Source: SIG440 sp045532055
GTDB lineage: Bacteria > Bacillota > Clostridia > Monoglobales > Monoglobaceae
Direction of reading: 5' to 3'
Length of the DNA: 64,000 nucleotides
Assembly (NCBI GenBank): GCA_045532055.1
Contig: JAZSFF010000031.1
Coordinates: 4,158 to 68,157 of the forward strand
Shown here: piece by piece, positions 16,639 through 25,307 of the stretch
Position numbering within the stretch: position 1 is the first letter of the stretch
Layout of the letters: each line of letters begins with the position of its first letter
Notes under the pieces: model-generated
Told to the model about the DNA's origin: nothing
The model's database searches: none
The model's input: the letters and a program-made list of their open reading frames with translations, nothing else
Made by a program: the position numbers and the translations under genes

Positions 16639-18041
16639 TAGAAATGGAAACACTTAAACTTATCTTCGATGCTATCGGCGTGTGCTTTATAGTATATCTG
16701 ATAGGTTATTCCACATTTTTGTTTTTATCGGTGGTAATCGGTGCAACCACCTTATATAAAAAGAAAATGCAAGACAGACTGATGAACAAGTTCACGGAGA
16801 ATTATTTTGTGCCAATAACAATAGTTGTACCTGCTTATAACGAGGAAATAACCGTTGTGCAGACGGTAAAATCACTTTTAACTCTTGATTATAAGCTTTA
16901 CGAAATTGTTGTGGTAGATGACGGTTCAAAGGATACCACCTCCCAACAGCTTATTGATGCATATAATATGTATCCGGTAAGACGTCCTCTTCACAGAAGT
17001 ATTCCCTGTCAGCCTGAAGAATTCATTTACGAAACACATGAGCAGAAAGTGCCTCTTACGCTTATACGCAAGAAAAACGGCGGCAAGGCGGATGCACTTA
17101 ATATGGGAATCAATGCAGCACAATACCCGTATTTTATCTGTATGGATGCGGATTCTGTGCTTCAGTACGATTCACTGAGAAAATTGGTTGTTCCTGTTTT
17201 AGAAGAAGAAAATGTGGTTGCAGTCGGCGGAACAGTAAGACCGTCAAATGATGTTGAACTTTTTGAGGGAAAGGTAAAAAAATACAGACTGCCGAAAAAT
17301 ATATTGGCGTGTATGCAACTTTTGGAATATGACCGTTCATTCCTGGCATCAAGGATTTTGTTTGATAGATTTAACGGCTCTCTTATTATTTCGGGAGCAT
17401 TTGGAATGTTCAAAAAAGAAACGGTTATTGCAGCAGGAGGATATGACCACGGAACAATGGGCGAGGATATGGAGCTTGTGGTTAAACTCCATTCCTACTG
17501 CCTGACAAATCAAATTCCATATTCTATAAGGTACGCCACCGATGCAGTTTGTTGGACACAGGTTCCTGAGAAACTGGGTGATTTAAAAAAGCAGAGAAAA
17601 CGGTGGCACTTAGGACTTTTTCAGACCATGTGGAAACACAGAAAAATGATGGCCAATCCAAAATACGGAGCGGTAGGATTTGTGTCATATATGTATTTCC
17701 TTTTGTACGAACTGCTTTCACCGTTTATTGAGGTGTTTGGCGTGTTTACAATGGTTTTTGCATATTGCATTGATTTGCTTAATCTGCCGTTTATGCTGTT
17801 GTTTTTGCTGATTTATGCGTCATATAATTCGGTTTTGACACTTACGGCATTTTTTTCAAGAATACAAACAATAGATTTAACGGTTAAATTCAAAGATTGT
17901 ATGAAGGCAATTATGCTTTGCTTTTTTGAGGTTACAACATTAAGATTTATTATGGCATTTGTCCGTCTTACGGCATTTAAAGGTTACAAAAAGAAAAAAC
18001 TTGACTGGGGACGGATTGAGAGAAAGAAAATGAATATTTGA
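16635..18041 (+). CDS. Processive family-2 glycosyltransferase (polysaccharide synthase)
   Basis: This 468-residue membrane enzyme has all the motifs of processive GT2 synthases such as PgaC, hyaluronan and cellulose synthases: VVDDGS (Asp95/96), DAD (171-173), GED (276-278) and QRKRW (320-324). One membrane segment precedes the catalytic domain (about 12-38) and about three follow it (about 345-450), enough to form a translocation channel. No PilZ domain follows, so c-di-GMP probably controls this synthase through the riboswitch rather than by binding it. The sugar donor cannot be told from sequence. Confidence 0.9.
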   Translation: MIEMETLKLIFDAIGVCFIVYLIGYSTFLFLSVVIGATTLYKKKMQDRLMNKFTENYFVPITIVVPAYNEEITVVQTVKSLLTLDYKLYEIVVVDDGSKDTTSQQLIDAYNMYPVRRPLHRSIPCQPEEFIYETHEQKVPLTLIRKKNGGKADALNMGINAAQYPYFICMDADSVLQYDSLRKLVVPVLEEENVVAVGGTVRPSNDVELFEGKVKKYRLPKNILACMQLLEYDRSFLASRILFDRFNGSLIISGAFGMFKKETVIAAGGYDHGTMGEDMELVVKLHSYCLTNQIPYSIRYATDAVCWTQVPEKLGDLKKQRKRWHLGLFQTMWKHRKMMANPKYGAVGFVSYMYFLLYELLSPFIEVFGVFTMVFAYCIDLLNLPFMLLFLLIYASYNSVLTLTAFFSRIQTIDLTVKFKDCMKAIMLCFFEVTTLRFIMAFVRLTAFKGYKKKKLDWGRIERKKMNI

Positions 18042-18062
18042 AAGGAAGAGGTGATACAAAGG

Positions 18063-19952
18063 GTGAGAAAAATTATTATAGTATTTATGACTATGCTTGT
18101 ATTTTTCATGCATCCTGCCTTTGCGGAAGTTATCACAACTGAAAAGACAGAGGGTTACGGAAATTATGTATATGTTGCAGGAAACCCCGATAATTTTCCG
18201 ATTGAATATTATGATGATGAGTTGAAAGAATACTGTGGTATAATACCTGATATGCTCAAAAAAATATCAAAGCTTTCGGGAATAAACTTTGTTTATATTA
18301 ACGGAAATAAAAATGACAAAAATGTTCTTGGCGAAAATCTTCAGGTGGATATTGTATCTTCCGTGTGTGGGAGCGAAAATTTATCATACAAAAAGGATTA
18401 CCTTGAACTTGTTTCATACAAGGATAGAGGTGAAAACATCCAGTGGGGGCTTGCTTTTACTACTATTGCAGAGGGTGGAAGTATTGCAACAATAAAGGAA
18501 TCGGCAAATGAAATATCTGATGACCAAAAGAACGGCATCTATTTGTCCTATGCATCACAAAACGCGAAAACAAATTTTAAATGGCTTATGATTGTCATGG
18601 GTCTTTCTTTGTTGCTTGCGATTTTTATGATATTTTTCTTTGTTTATATCAAGCGAATTAAGAGGGATAATGAAGTTGATAAAATGACAGACAGTGAAAC
18701 GGGCATGGGGAATTTGCAATTTTTCAAGCATCATTTCAGGTATACCATAGGAGATATTTCAAGAAATCTTTACTATGTTGCGTATATAATCCTTGACAGC
18801 AGTTATCTCAGGTCATATCATGGTGACAGCTCCTTTGAGGATGTGTTAAAATACACCGCATCTGTTTTATCAGAGCATACAAGCGACAGAGAAATATCTG
18901 CAAGGATTACAGAAAACGGATTTGCTTTTGCTTTTCAATCAACGAACGGTGAGGATGCAAAAAAGAGACTTAAAGAGATTATGGACAGACTGAACAGTTT
19001 TGAGGATTTGCGAGAAAAAAACAACAAGCTTGTATTTCACTGTGCAGTTTATCATCTTTTGGGTTCAGACCGAAGTTGTGAGATTTTGCTTTTTAATTTA
19101 AGAAAGAACTGCAACAAAATTTTTGGTACAGAAAAACAAATTATTTACTGTGATACGCACTCTATGAATATGATTCAGGAAGAAAAGAAGATTACAGAGA
19201 GTATTCTAAGGGGATTTGAAAAAAATGAATTTAAGATGTATCTTCAATTCATTGTTGATAATAGGTCAAAAAGGATAACATCTGCCGAGGCACTTTCAAG
19301 GTGGGACAGTCGTGAAAAAGGTCTGCTTGGCCCGGGAAAATATATTGAAAACATGGAAGTTGCAGGGTTAATAAGCAAACATGATTTTTATATGTTTGAG
19401 CTTGTTTGCCGTCAGCTTGAAAAATGGAGTAATACGGAATATAAGGATGTTTCTATTTCCTGCAACTTTACAAGAATAACACTTTCAGAGGAAAACTTCA
19501 TTGATAAAATTGCAATGATTTCAAATAGTTATCACTTTGACAAGTCAAAACTTTCCATTGAAATAACAGAGGATGCTATTGAGAAAGATAGAGAAACCGC
19601 CACAAAAAATGTTTTCCTTTGTAAGGAACTTGGCTTTAAAGTGTATCTGGACGATTTGGGTAGCGGTTATACATCTTTGGCAAATCTTTGTGATTATCCA
19701 ATTGATGTTGTGAAGATTGACCGGGATATTCTTCTTAAAGCCAACACTACCAAGGGTAAGGATTTGTTTTCGGGTATTATTGCGCTTGCACACAGCCTGG
19801 ACGTTAAAGTAATTTGCGAGGGAGTAGAAACGGAAGAACAAAATATACTTGTATCCTCGTCTGCTTGTGATTATATTCAAGGCTGGTACTATTCAAAACC
19901 ACTCCCTTTGGAGGAATGTGAATCATTTATGCAAAGATATAATATGGGGTAA
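18063..19952 (+). CDS. EAL-domain c-di-GMP phosphodiesterase with periplasmic-binding-like sensor and degenerate GGDEF
   Basis: This 629-residue protein is the last gene of the c-di-GMP-controlled operon. A signal peptide (1-22) leads to a truncated solute-binding-like sensor (YVAGNPDNFPIEYYDDELKEY...), a membrane helix (about 173-195), a GGDEF domain with a lost motif (ARITENGFAFAF in its place), and an EAL domain from about residue 380. The catalytic set looks complete: EAL (about 409-411), Asn in SCNFTR, Glu in IEITED, Asp-Asp in YLDDLGSGYTS, Lys in VVKIDRD, Glu in CEGVET and Gln in IQGWYY. It should therefore hydrolyse c-di-GMP and damp the operon. I chose GTG 18063 because GAGGTGA at 18048-18054 is an excellent ribosome site 8 bases away; GTG 18051 lies inside it. 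Confidence 0.87.
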   Translation: MRKIIIVFMTMLVFFMHPAFAEVITTEKTEGYGNYVYVAGNPDNFPIEYYDDELKEYCGIIPDMLKKISKLSGINFVYINGNKNDKNVLGENLQVDIVSSVCGSENLSYKKDYLELVSYKDRGENIQWGLAFTTIAEGGSIATIKESANEISDDQKNGIYLSYASQNAKTNFKWLMIVMGLSLLLAIFMIFFFVYIKRIKRDNEVDKMTDSETGMGNLQFFKHHFRYTIGDISRNLYYVAYIILDSSYLRSYHGDSSFEDVLKYTASVLSEHTSDREISARITENGFAFAFQSTNGEDAKKRLKEIMDRLNSFEDLREKNNKLVFHCAVYHLLGSDRSCEILLFNLRKNCNKIFGTEKQIIYCDTHSMNMIQEEKKITESILRGFEKNEFKMYLQFIVDNRSKRITSAEALSRWDSREKGLLGPGKYIENMEVAGLISKHDFYMFELVCRQLEKWSNTEYKDVSISCNFTRITLSEENFIDKIAMISNSYHFDKSKLSIEITEDAIEKDRETATKNVFLCKELGFKVYLDDLGSGYTSLANLCDYPIDVVKIDRDILLKANTTKGKDLFSGIIALAHSLDVKVICEGVETEEQNILVSSSACDYIQGWYYSKPLPLEECESFMQRYNMG

Positions 19953-20005
19953 TGGTAAACTATTGTAAAAAAGGATGTGTTTTCCCTTGCTCATACATAA
20001 AGTAA

Positions 20006-20040
20006 ACGGACTTATGCGATTTGGCATAAGTCCGTAGTTT
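20006..20040. terminator. Bidirectional terminator between the EAL gene and the RNA methyltransferase gene
   Basis: Perfect 12-bp stem (ACGGACTTATGC and its complement) with a 6-base loop, between convergent genes and flanked by T- and A-rich tails. Confidence 0.85.
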
Positions 20041-21161
20041 TATTTAAAATACTGATATATATAGCATTTAAGCATTCCGTTGTACACTTTTCTGCGTTTG
20101 TCTGCAAAGGAACCATAAAGCGGTTCAAATTTTTCATGTGATGTAAGAATAAACTTCTTTGCCTGTGTAAATTCCGAAAACTTGCGGCCCATGGTTCGGT
20201 ACAGTCTTTCGCACAATTTCGCATCCAGAAGTCTTTCGCCGTATGGTGGATTGCAGATTATAACACCTTTGTCTTTGAAAGGTTTAATATTGGCTACGTC
20301 GCATACACTGAAACGTATTTTGCCTGCAACACCAGCGTTTTCTGCGTTCTTTTTTGCGATTTCTATGGCCTCAGGGTCAATATCCGATGCATAAATCATG
20401 GTTTTTACGTTGAGGTTTATATTTTCCTTTGCTTCGTCACGAGCGTCATTCCACATGGATTTTGGTATGTGATTTCGCCATGTTTCGGCAACAAATTTGC
20501 GTTTGATGCCGGGTGCGGTGTTGGTAGCATAGAGTGCTGCCTCAATAGGCAATGTTCCGCTTCCGCAGAATGGGTCGAGAAACATTCTGTCACCACGCCA
20601 GAAACTTAAATCAATCATGGAATAAGCCAGTGTTTCGCGCATGGGAGCAAGAACGCTTTTTTCGCGGTATCCGCGTTTGTAAAGGTTTTCGCCGCTGGTA
20701 TCAATGTATATTGTGGCAATATCCTTTATGATAGAAAACTGTATAGGATAAAGGGGACCTGTTTCCTCAAAATGAGTGATTCCATAATGCTGCGACAGCC
20801 TTGTAACGATGGCTTTTTTGATGATGGACTGACAATCGGGAACGCTGTGAAGAGTTGATTTAAGGGCATGACCCTTTACCGGAAAGGCAGCATCTTTTTC
20901 AATAATGGATTCCCAGTTGATAAGTTTGATTTTCTCAAACAATTCATCAAAAGATGTTGCTTTGAATTCTGCAAGTTTAATCATTATACGTTCAGCACTA
21001 CGCAAATTTATGTTTGCAAGGCAAATCGCCTCGACATCGCCCTCAAAGGTAACGCTGCCGTCCTTTACCTCAGTGGTTTCGTAGCCCAGATGCCTTACTT
21101 CGTTTGCAACAATTTGTTCTGTCCCAAGAAGGGTGGGTATTGTAAGAAGTAATCTTTTCAT
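20040..21161 (-). CDS. THUMP-domain class I SAM-dependent 23S rRNA methyltransferase (RlmL-type)
   Basis: This 373-residue protein probably methylates a guanine N2 of 23S rRNA, like RlmL. It has an N-terminal ferredoxin-like/THUMP region (about 1-155) and a Rossmann methyltransferase domain (about 160-373) with the SAM-binding segment MFLDPFCGSGTLPIEAA, the acidic strand MIYASDIDPEAIEIAKKNAE, and the catalytic ICNPPYGERL motif. Monocistronic and divergent from the SRP RNA gene. The exact target base is assigned by family only. Confidence 0.88.
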   Translation of the reverse strand: MKRLLLTIPTLLGTEQIVANEVRHLGYETTEVKDGSVTFEGDVEAICLANINLRSAERIMIKLAEFKATSFDELFEKIKLINWESIIEKDAAFPVKGHALKSTLHSVPDCQSIIKKAIVTRLSQHYGITHFEETGPLYPIQFSIIKDIATIYIDTSGENLYKRGYREKSVLAPMRETLAYSMIDLSFWRGDRMFLDPFCGSGTLPIEAALYATNTAPGIKRKFVAETWRNHIPKSMWNDARDEAKENINLNVKTMIYASDIDPEAIEIAKKNAENAGVAGKIRFSVCDVANIKPFKDKGVIICNPPYGERLLDAKLCERLYRTMGRKFSEFTQAKKFILTSHEKFEPLYGSFADKRRKVYNGMLKCYIYQYFK

Positions 21162-21263
21162 TTTAATTTACCTTTCTAACAAGATAAACTAATTATATCA
21201 TTGCAAAAGAAAATAGTCAAATAAAAACCTCGAAAAATCAAGGAAATGGGAGTCCGACTGCTC

Positions 21264-21292
21264 TTGACAGTAAATATTTTGTGTGATATAAT
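21264..21292 (+). promoter_or_regulatory. Sigma-A promoter of the SRP RNA
   Basis: Perfect TTGACA (21264-21269) and TATAAT (21287-21292) with a 17-bp spacer; transcription would start at about 21299, the first base of the predicted RNA. Confidence 0.92.
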
Positions 21293-21297
21293 ATTTT

Positions 21298-21575
21298 GGC
21301 TATGTTAAATTGGGGTGTTAGCGGTACCTTGTAACCCACAATCCGCTATAGTGGGAATGAAAACTTGAGCTGAGGGGCAAAGGTTGTCTTGGCTGCCTTA
21401 ATTTTGGTGGGCGTTGACGATTCGGTCCTGCGCAATTAAAACCTGTGAACCACGTCAGGGCAGGAATGCAGCAGCGTTAAGCAGTTCTTTTTGATGTGCC
21501 GCAGGGTTGCCGGGTTTGAGCATACCGGTTAAGTAACGGGGGTAGCTTTGCTTCGAACTCAAGCACATGGCTTTT
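21298..21575 (+). ncRNA. ffs: Signal recognition particle RNA, large (Alu-domain) type
   Basis: A roughly 275-base RNA with the SRP Alu domain at the 5' end (GGGGTGTTAGCGGTACC, TGTAACCCACAATCCGCTA) and the apical SRP domain (GTCAGGGCAGGAATGCAGCAGC, 21455-21476) with its symmetric loop and GGAA tetraloop. The two ends pair (GGCTATGT at 21298 with ACATGGC at 21565), and a T-rich tail follows. It is just upstream of dnaX, as in many Firmicutes. This large form is typical of Bacilli and Clostridia. End positions are estimates. Confidence 0.93.
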
Positions 21576-21599
21576 ATTTTTAGTTGTGGGGTGAAACAA

Positions 21600-23195
21600 A
21601 TGGCAGAAAAGTATCAGGCACTTTACAGAAAATGGAGACCGTTGATATTTGAAGATGTTGTGGGTCAGGACCATGTGTCAGAAACCCTGAAAAACAGTGT
21701 GGTTTCAGGCAGAATTGCCCATGCCTATTTGTTTTGCGGAACCCGTGGAACAGGCAAGACTTCCTCGGCAAAGATATTTTCCCGTGCGGTAAACTGTCTG
21801 TCAAATAGTGATGGAAACCCTTGCAATGAATGTGATGTATGCCGTGGAATTCTGGATGGAAGCATCCTTGATGTTTATGAAATGGATGCTGCCAGCAACA
21901 GCGGTATTGACAATATACGTGAGATACGTGACGAAGTAATTTACAGTCCAACAGGCAGCAAGTATAAGGTTTATATTGTTGACGAGGCACATATGCTGAC
22001 AACGGAGGCGTTCAACGCTTTGCTGAAAACCCTTGAGGAGCCTCCGGAACATGTGATTTTTATTCTTGCAACAACCGAGCCGCACAAGATTCCTGCAACC
22101 ATTCTTTCACGTTGTCAGAGGTTTGATTTCAGACGTATATCTATAAACGATATTGAGAGACGGCTCAACAAAATCGTTAAAGAAGAGAATATTGAAATAA
22201 CACCTGACGCTTTGGAACTTGTGGCAGAGCTTGCAGACGGTTCTATGCGTGATGGACTTAGTATTCTTGACCAATGCGTTGCATTTTCTAAGGGCGAACT
22301 TCGTTATGACGATGTTGTTGATATTGTAGGTGTAGCTGACAGAAGAGTTTTGTTTTCAATAGTTGACAGTATAAGTGAACTTGATACACGGACTGCACTT
22401 AACAGAACCGATGAATTCCTGAAAAAAGGCAAGGAAGCATCGGACTTTATTGAAGAGTTGATAGCTCATTTCAGGGCTTTGATGCTTTGTAAGTCTACAG
22501 ATGCCCCAAATGACATTTTGGAAAAAGCAGAGGAAGTTATTGAAAAATTTAAAGTTCAAGCAGAAAAGTTTGATATAGACCGGATTATAGGTGCAGTTTC
22601 CGTTTTAGGTGAGTTTTTGTTGCAATCAAAAAAAATGTCGGCACCTACAGTAGCTGTGGAAATGGCTGTTGTTAAACTGTGCAGTCCGGGTGACGGAGGA
22701 AGTTCCTCAGAACTTGCACTCAGGATTGAGAAACTTGAAAAAGAACTTGAAGAATTAAAGAAAAATGGTGTTACAGCTACCAAAAAAATTGCAGCGAAAG
22801 CCAACACAACTGAACGGGTTGTTGCAGAGCAAGTCAAAAATGCTGTACCCCATATAGAAAATGCTGTTACATGGTCAAAATGGCGTGATGCCTTGAAAGC
22901 AGTGAAAGAAAAGAGCAAAAGTCTTTATACGTTCTTGTTTAATGCTACGGCGTTGTATTTTGGTGATGAAATTGAACTTGTGCTTACAGGTGACTTGGCA
23001 TATAATAAGATAAATACTGCCGAGGGCAAGGAATACCTTGCAGAACTTTTTTCTCAAGTTGAGGGCACAACGCTCAGGGTTGTGGTTTCAAAGGCAGGGA
23101 ATCTTAAACAGCGAAATGGACAAACTGCAACAGTTATGGATATCGCAGCAAAAAAAGATTTGCTGGGGGACAGAATGACTGTTGTTGAGGATTAG
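21600..23195 (+). CDS. dnaX: DNA polymerase III subunit gamma/tau
   Basis: The clamp-loader ATPase of the replisome, 531 residues. It has the N-terminal YRKWRP signature, Walker A GTRGTGKTSSAK (about 43-54), the zinc-binding cysteines C...CNECDVC, the DEAH box (VDEAHMLT) and the SRC sensor (ILSRCQRFDFR). The C-terminal third is charged and coiled, then ends in a short domain (about 430-531). I took ATG 21600 (MAEKYQALYRKWRP), since an upstream in-frame ATG lies inside the SRP RNA. It forms an operon with ybaB. Confidence 0.96.
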   Translation: MAEKYQALYRKWRPLIFEDVVGQDHVSETLKNSVVSGRIAHAYLFCGTRGTGKTSSAKIFSRAVNCLSNSDGNPCNECDVCRGILDGSILDVYEMDAASNSGIDNIREIRDEVIYSPTGSKYKVYIVDEAHMLTTEAFNALLKTLEEPPEHVIFILATTEPHKIPATILSRCQRFDFRRISINDIERRLNKIVKEENIEITPDALELVAELADGSMRDGLSILDQCVAFSKGELRYDDVVDIVGVADRRVLFSIVDSISELDTRTALNRTDEFLKKGKEASDFIEELIAHFRALMLCKSTDAPNDILEKAEEVIEKFKVQAEKFDIDRIIGAVSVLGEFLLQSKKMSAPTVAVEMAVVKLCSPGDGGSSSELALRIEKLEKELEELKKNGVTATKKIAAKANTTERVVAEQVKNAVPHIENAVTWSKWRDALKAVKEKSKSLYTFLFNATALYFGDEIELVLTGDLAYNKINTAEGKEYLAELFSQVEGTTLRVVVSKAGNLKQRNGQTATVMDIAAKKDLLGDRMTVVED

Positions 23196-23225
23196 AAAAA
23201 ACAAGCTAGAAAGGATGGAATATTT

Positions 23226-23579
23226 ATGGCAAAAGGTGGATTTCCCAGAGGTGGCATGCCAGGTGGCGGTGCCAACATGAATCAGATGCTTAAGCAGGCA
23301 AAAAAGATGCAGGAGCAAATGATGAAGATGCAGGAAGAGATGGAAGACAAGATTCATGAGGCAACATCCGGTGGTGGTGCTGTATCTGTTAAAATAAACG
23401 GAAAAAGAGAACTTCAGGAAATAAAAATCAGTCAGGAAGTTGTTGATCCTGACGATGTAGAAATGCTTGAGGACCTTATTATGGCAGCTGTGAACGAGGG
23501 GCTTCGCAAAGTTGACGAAAGTTCAGCGAGTGAGATGAGCAAGCTCACCGGCGGACTGAATATTCCGGGTTTATTTTAA
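23226..23579 (+). CDS. ybaB: YbaB/EbfC-family nucleoid-associated protein
   Basis: A 117-residue protein of the YbaB/EbfC family, a small DNA-binding dimer commonly located after dnaX. It has a Gly/Met-rich N-terminus, the conserved helix MLKQAKKMQEQMMKMQEEM, and the strands AVSVKINGKRELQEIKIS, then VVDPDDVEMLEDLIMAAVNEG. It starts 30 bp after dnaX with AAAGGATGG upstream. The usual third gene, recR, is missing; an anion transporter follows instead. Confidence 0.95.
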   Translation: MAKGGFPRGGMPGGGANMNQMLKQAKKMQEQMMKMQEEMEDKIHEATSGGGAVSVKINGKRELQEIKISQEVVDPDDVEMLEDLIMAAVNEGLRKVDESSASEMSKLTGGLNIPGLF

Positions 23580-23587
23580 TATAAATT

Positions 23588-23625
23588 GGGCATCTTATCC
23601 GCCGAATTTGAGTGGATAGATGCCC
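23588..23625 (+). terminator. Strong hairpin after ybaB, probable terminator
   Basis: GGGCATCTTATCC pairs with GGATAGATGCCC with one bulged T. There is no good T-run after it, so termination efficiency is uncertain. Confidence 0.55.
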
Positions 23626-23666
23626 TGTATTACGTAAAATTGAAATTCTGAGAGGGATGTTACATA

Positions 23667-25304
23667 ATGAAAAATTTTCAGCCAATGTTATTCAGTGATT
23701 TGAAAAGCTACAGTTCAAGCCAATTAGTTAAGGATATTATTGCAGGTATTATCGTGGCAATAATTGCATTGCCTTTGTCCATAGCTTTGGCGATTGCGTC
23801 AGGTGTTGGTCCGGAGGCGGGCATTTACACAGCTATTGTTGCAGGTTTTATAACAGCGTTATTTGGTGGCAGCAGTGTCCAGATTACAGGACCAACAGCG
23901 GCGTTTGCAACCATTGTGGCAGGTATTGTTGCACGGGAAGGCCTTGAGGGGATGGCTCTGGCAACGATTGTTGCAGGGGTTATTCTTGTGCTGATGGGTG
24001 TATTTAAGCTTGGCAATCTTATAAGGTTTATACCTTTTACAATTACAACTGGATTTACAGCAGGAATTGCTGTGACTTTGGTAATCGGTCAGCTTAAAGA
24101 TTTCTTTGGCGTTATATATCAAAACGGTGAAGCACCCATAGAAACTGCCGAAAAATTGACAGCTTTCTTTGCCAATGCGGGCACGGTTAATATTCAGGCA
24201 ATAGTTGTGGGGTTGGTTTGTCTTGCCATCTTGATTGTATGGCCCAAAATTTTTGACAAGATACCTGCATCACTTATTGCTGTAATTGCAGGCGTAGTGA
24301 TGGTTAAAGGCTTTGATATGAATGTTAATACAATAGGTGATTTGTATACTGTGGGGCGTGAGTTGCCTGCATTCAATATGCCGTCAATCAGTTTGTCATC
24401 AGTGGTTAATATTTTCCCTGACGCATTGACTATTGCTTTGCTTGCAGGTATTGAATCGCTGCTTTCATGTGTGGTGGCTGACGGTATGGTAAACAAAAAA
24501 CACCGTTCAAATACTGAACTTACGGCTCAGGGAATTGGCAATGTGTGTTCCGCAGTGTTTGGTGGTATCCCGGCAACGGGTGCTATAGCAAGAACAGCGG
24601 CAAATATAAAGAATGGCGGAAGAACGCCTATATCTGCTATGGTGCATTCAATAGTATTGTTACTTGTTCTTGTTTTGCTGATGCCATATGCATCTTGGAT
24701 ACCTATGCCTGCCATTGCAGCAATACTTATCCATGTTGCGTATAATATGTGCCAGTGGAGACAGTTTGTATATCTTGTAAAAACTTCACCCAAGAGTGAT
24801 ATTCTGGTTCTTGTTGTAACATTTTTGCTTACAGTTATTTTTGACCTTGTGGTTGCTATTGAAGTGGGTGTTGTTATGGCGTGCATCCTCTTTATGAAAC
24901 GTATGAGTGACGAAACAAAGATTGAAAGCTGGAAATATGTAAAAGAGGAAGAAACTGAAGAAACAGGCCTTAGACAGGTATCAAAACATATAAGTGTTTA
25001 TGAACTTTGCGGGCCTATGTTCTTTGCGGTGAGCAGTCAGATTCTGGATATAAAAACAAAAGAATACACAAAATGTGTAATTCTTAGAATGCGATCAGTG
25101 ATGTCGGTGGACGCAGATGCGCTCAGGAGCCTTGAGCAGTTTGTTGACAGATGCAGTAAAAATGGAATATCTGTGGTGTTTTCTCACGTTAATCCCCAAC
25201 CTATGAAAGCAATGAAAAAATCAGGACTTTTTGAACTTGTTGGCGGGAAAAACTTCTGTGCCAATATTGACAAGGCCATTGAAAGGGCGGAAAGATTTAG
25301 ATAA
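23667..25304 (+). CDS. SulP-family inorganic anion transporter (SLC26-type) with STAS domain
   Basis: This 545-residue membrane protein has about 11-12 hydrophobic segments and the SulP N-terminal signature (IIAGIIVAIIALPLSIALAI, GLYTAIVAG-like GIYTAIVAGFI, and GPTAAFATIV). The last ~110 residues are a cytoplasmic STAS domain (ISVYELCGPMFFAVSSQ ... VILRMRSVMSVDADALRSLE). The family carries sulfate, bicarbonate or dicarboxylates; the substrate cannot be read here. The next gene starts 3 bp after its stop. Confidence 0.93.
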   Translation: MKNFQPMLFSDLKSYSSSQLVKDIIAGIIVAIIALPLSIALAIASGVGPEAGIYTAIVAGFITALFGGSSVQITGPTAAFATIVAGIVAREGLEGMALATIVAGVILVLMGVFKLGNLIRFIPFTITTGFTAGIAVTLVIGQLKDFFGVIYQNGEAPIETAEKLTAFFANAGTVNIQAIVVGLVCLAILIVWPKIFDKIPASLIAVIAGVVMVKGFDMNVNTIGDLYTVGRELPAFNMPSISLSSVVNIFPDALTIALLAGIESLLSCVVADGMVNKKHRSNTELTAQGIGNVCSAVFGGIPATGAIARTAANIKNGGRTPISAMVHSIVLLLVLVLLMPYASWIPMPAIAAILIHVAYNMCQWRQFVYLVKTSPKSDILVLVVTFLLTVIFDLVVAIEVGVVMACILFMKRMSDETKIESWKYVKEEETEETGLRQVSKHISVYELCGPMFFAVSSQILDIKTKEYTKCVILRMRSVMSVDADALRSLEQFVDRCSKNGISVVFSHVNPQPMKAMKKSGLFELVGGKNFCANIDKAIERAERFR

Positions 25305-25307
25305 ACT

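Noticed and set aside
21567..21599. Longer dnaX start at ATG 21567
   Set aside because: It lies in the 3' end of the SRP RNA and lacks a ribosome site; ATG 21600 gives the canonical N-terminus.
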